64,000 bases of DNA from Sulfuritalea sp. (GTDB lineage Bacteria; Pseudomonadota; Gammaproteobacteria; Burkholderiales; Rhodocyclaceae): assembly GCA_016712985.1 (NCBI GenBank), contig JADJQA010000024.1:33372-97371 (forward strand). Reading direction: 5' to 3'. A program made the position numbers and the translations under genes. Shown piece after piece: positions 63,477-64,000 of this stretch. The notes beneath the pieces are model-generated. The model was not told the origin of the DNA. It did not search any database and saw only the letters and a program-made list of their open reading frames with translations. Position 1 is the stretch's first letter; every line of letters starts with the position of its first letter.

Positions 63477-64000
63477 TCATTTCACCGCAAAGCAATAGAA
63501 CAGCCCGTCACCGCCGGTCGGGCGTACTTTCTCCTGACTGCAGCCAAGTGTCGGGTGGGCCGAGTTCCAGGAGGTGGCCCATGGAGCGTCGAGGGGGCCC
63601 GCGCGATCGAAATGCCCGGTCATCGCGGCGCCATCGGCCCCGCCCTTGGTCCAGTTGCCGCAGGTCATGTCCGGAAATTGGGCGCCCGGAAAGGCGGTGC
63701 CGTCGGGTCGCGAGCCGGTCAGTATGTCGTGCTTGTTGGGCTTCTCGGTGCGGCTGTTTACCGGCTGACCCTTTTCATCCAACACCGTCTGCTTTGTCAG
63801 CTTGCTGCTGGCCGAGTGCAAGTCGTCGACACTGTTCGCGATCACCGCGCCCTTGGCGTTCTGCCAAGGGCCTTTGCCGATCCGGTCGCGCGCATTGACG
63901 AAGTCCGTGCCGGCCAGGGTCGATGCCTGCGTGCTCAGGTAGGCACGCCAGGTACGATCGCCGGCGCCTGCGGCTTGCGCAAGCGATTGGCAGTGCCGGT
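63477..64000 (-). CDS. Secreted lectin-like protein, partial (5' end beyond window)
   Basis: The C-terminal 173 residues are present; the frame is open to the window edge. Visible segments include AAGAGDRTWRAYLSTQAS, DFVNARDRIGKGPWQNAKGA, DILTGSRPDGTAFPG, CGNWTK and TGGDGLFYCFAVK, with paired cysteines in the latter half. I recall this pattern from exported proteobacterial proteins often labelled lectin or hypothetical; no enzyme activity is established. The stop codon is at 63477-63479. Confidence 0.65.
   Translation of the reverse strand, partial: RHCQSLAQAAGAGDRTWRAYLSTQASTLAGTDFVNARDRIGKGPWQNAKGAVIANSVDDLHSASSKLTKQTVLDEKGQPVNSRTEKPNKHDILTGSRPDGTAFPGAQFPDMTCGNWTKGGADGAAMTGHFDRAGPLDAPWATSWNSAHPTLGCSQEKVRPTGGDGLFYCFAVK

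Overview
The window is a high-GC bacterial chromosome segment from a betaproteobacterium, most likely of the Rhodocyclales or close relatives. This rests on gene order (leuB-asd-fimV-truA-trpF-trpB-trpA-accD-folC-dedD-cvpA-purF-metZ is a betaproteobacterial supercluster), an exosortase/PEP-CTERM-associated acyltransferase, an fdsGBACD-type formate dehydrogenase and an Na+-pump-type decarboxylase. The species cannot be named from the sequence alone. No rRNA, tRNA or CRISPR array was seen.

Layout. 0-5.1 kb: end of galE, then an envelope-export block (LolA-like protein, ABC ATPase, outer-membrane protein, exosortase-associated acyltransferase). 5.1-10.2 kb: gene debris (broken small membrane protein, toxin-antitoxin remnants), a haloacid dehalogenase, a SWIM/SNF2 helicase, a J-protein-like remnant and a MITE-like repeat. 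10.2-18 kb: radical SAM ArsS, DUF4126 protein, a four-gene biotin-dependent decarboxylase operon (mmdA, gamma, biotin carrier, beta), a heme A synthase-like protein and an EamA exporter. 18-20.4 kb: three decayed toxin-antitoxin modules around a 5'-nucleotidase. 20.5-29.4 kb: WYL regulator, rsgA, phhB, M48 protease, orn, a glycosyltransferase, rpmE, rho, trxA, fdxA. 29.5-35.3 kb: NAD-dependent molybdenum formate dehydrogenase operon with translational overlaps. 35.4-54.3 kb: aroC, a small YdcH-like gene, an MFS transporter, entericidin, a collapsed leuD, then the amino acid/fatty acid/folate/purine supercluster. 54.3-58.7 kb: lpxH, two cyclophilins, an L,D-transpeptidase and a TPR protein. 59-63.3 kb: cysS followed by a glycosyltransferase plus NDP-hexose 2,3-dehydratase cassette bounded by a second, degenerate copy of the cysS 3' end. 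The last 0.5 kb carries a partial secreted protein.

Two themes stand out. First, many intergenic spaces hold repeats: a roughly 170-bp multi-hairpin element (three copies, two filling whole gene-to-gene junctions), a roughly 62-bp family (four copies), a short GTCGGCGCC-type element that also sits inside coding sequences, and a CACAGAG inverted-repeat element. Second, at least nine genes, including rsgA, fdsA, fdsB, fimV and metZ, are broken by single-base indels. Several of these are essential or core genes, so many of the indels are probably sequencing or assembly errors. In contrast, the toxin-antitoxin remnants show nonsense codons and internal deletions that look like true decay, as does a 26-codon leuD stub between entericidin and leuB.
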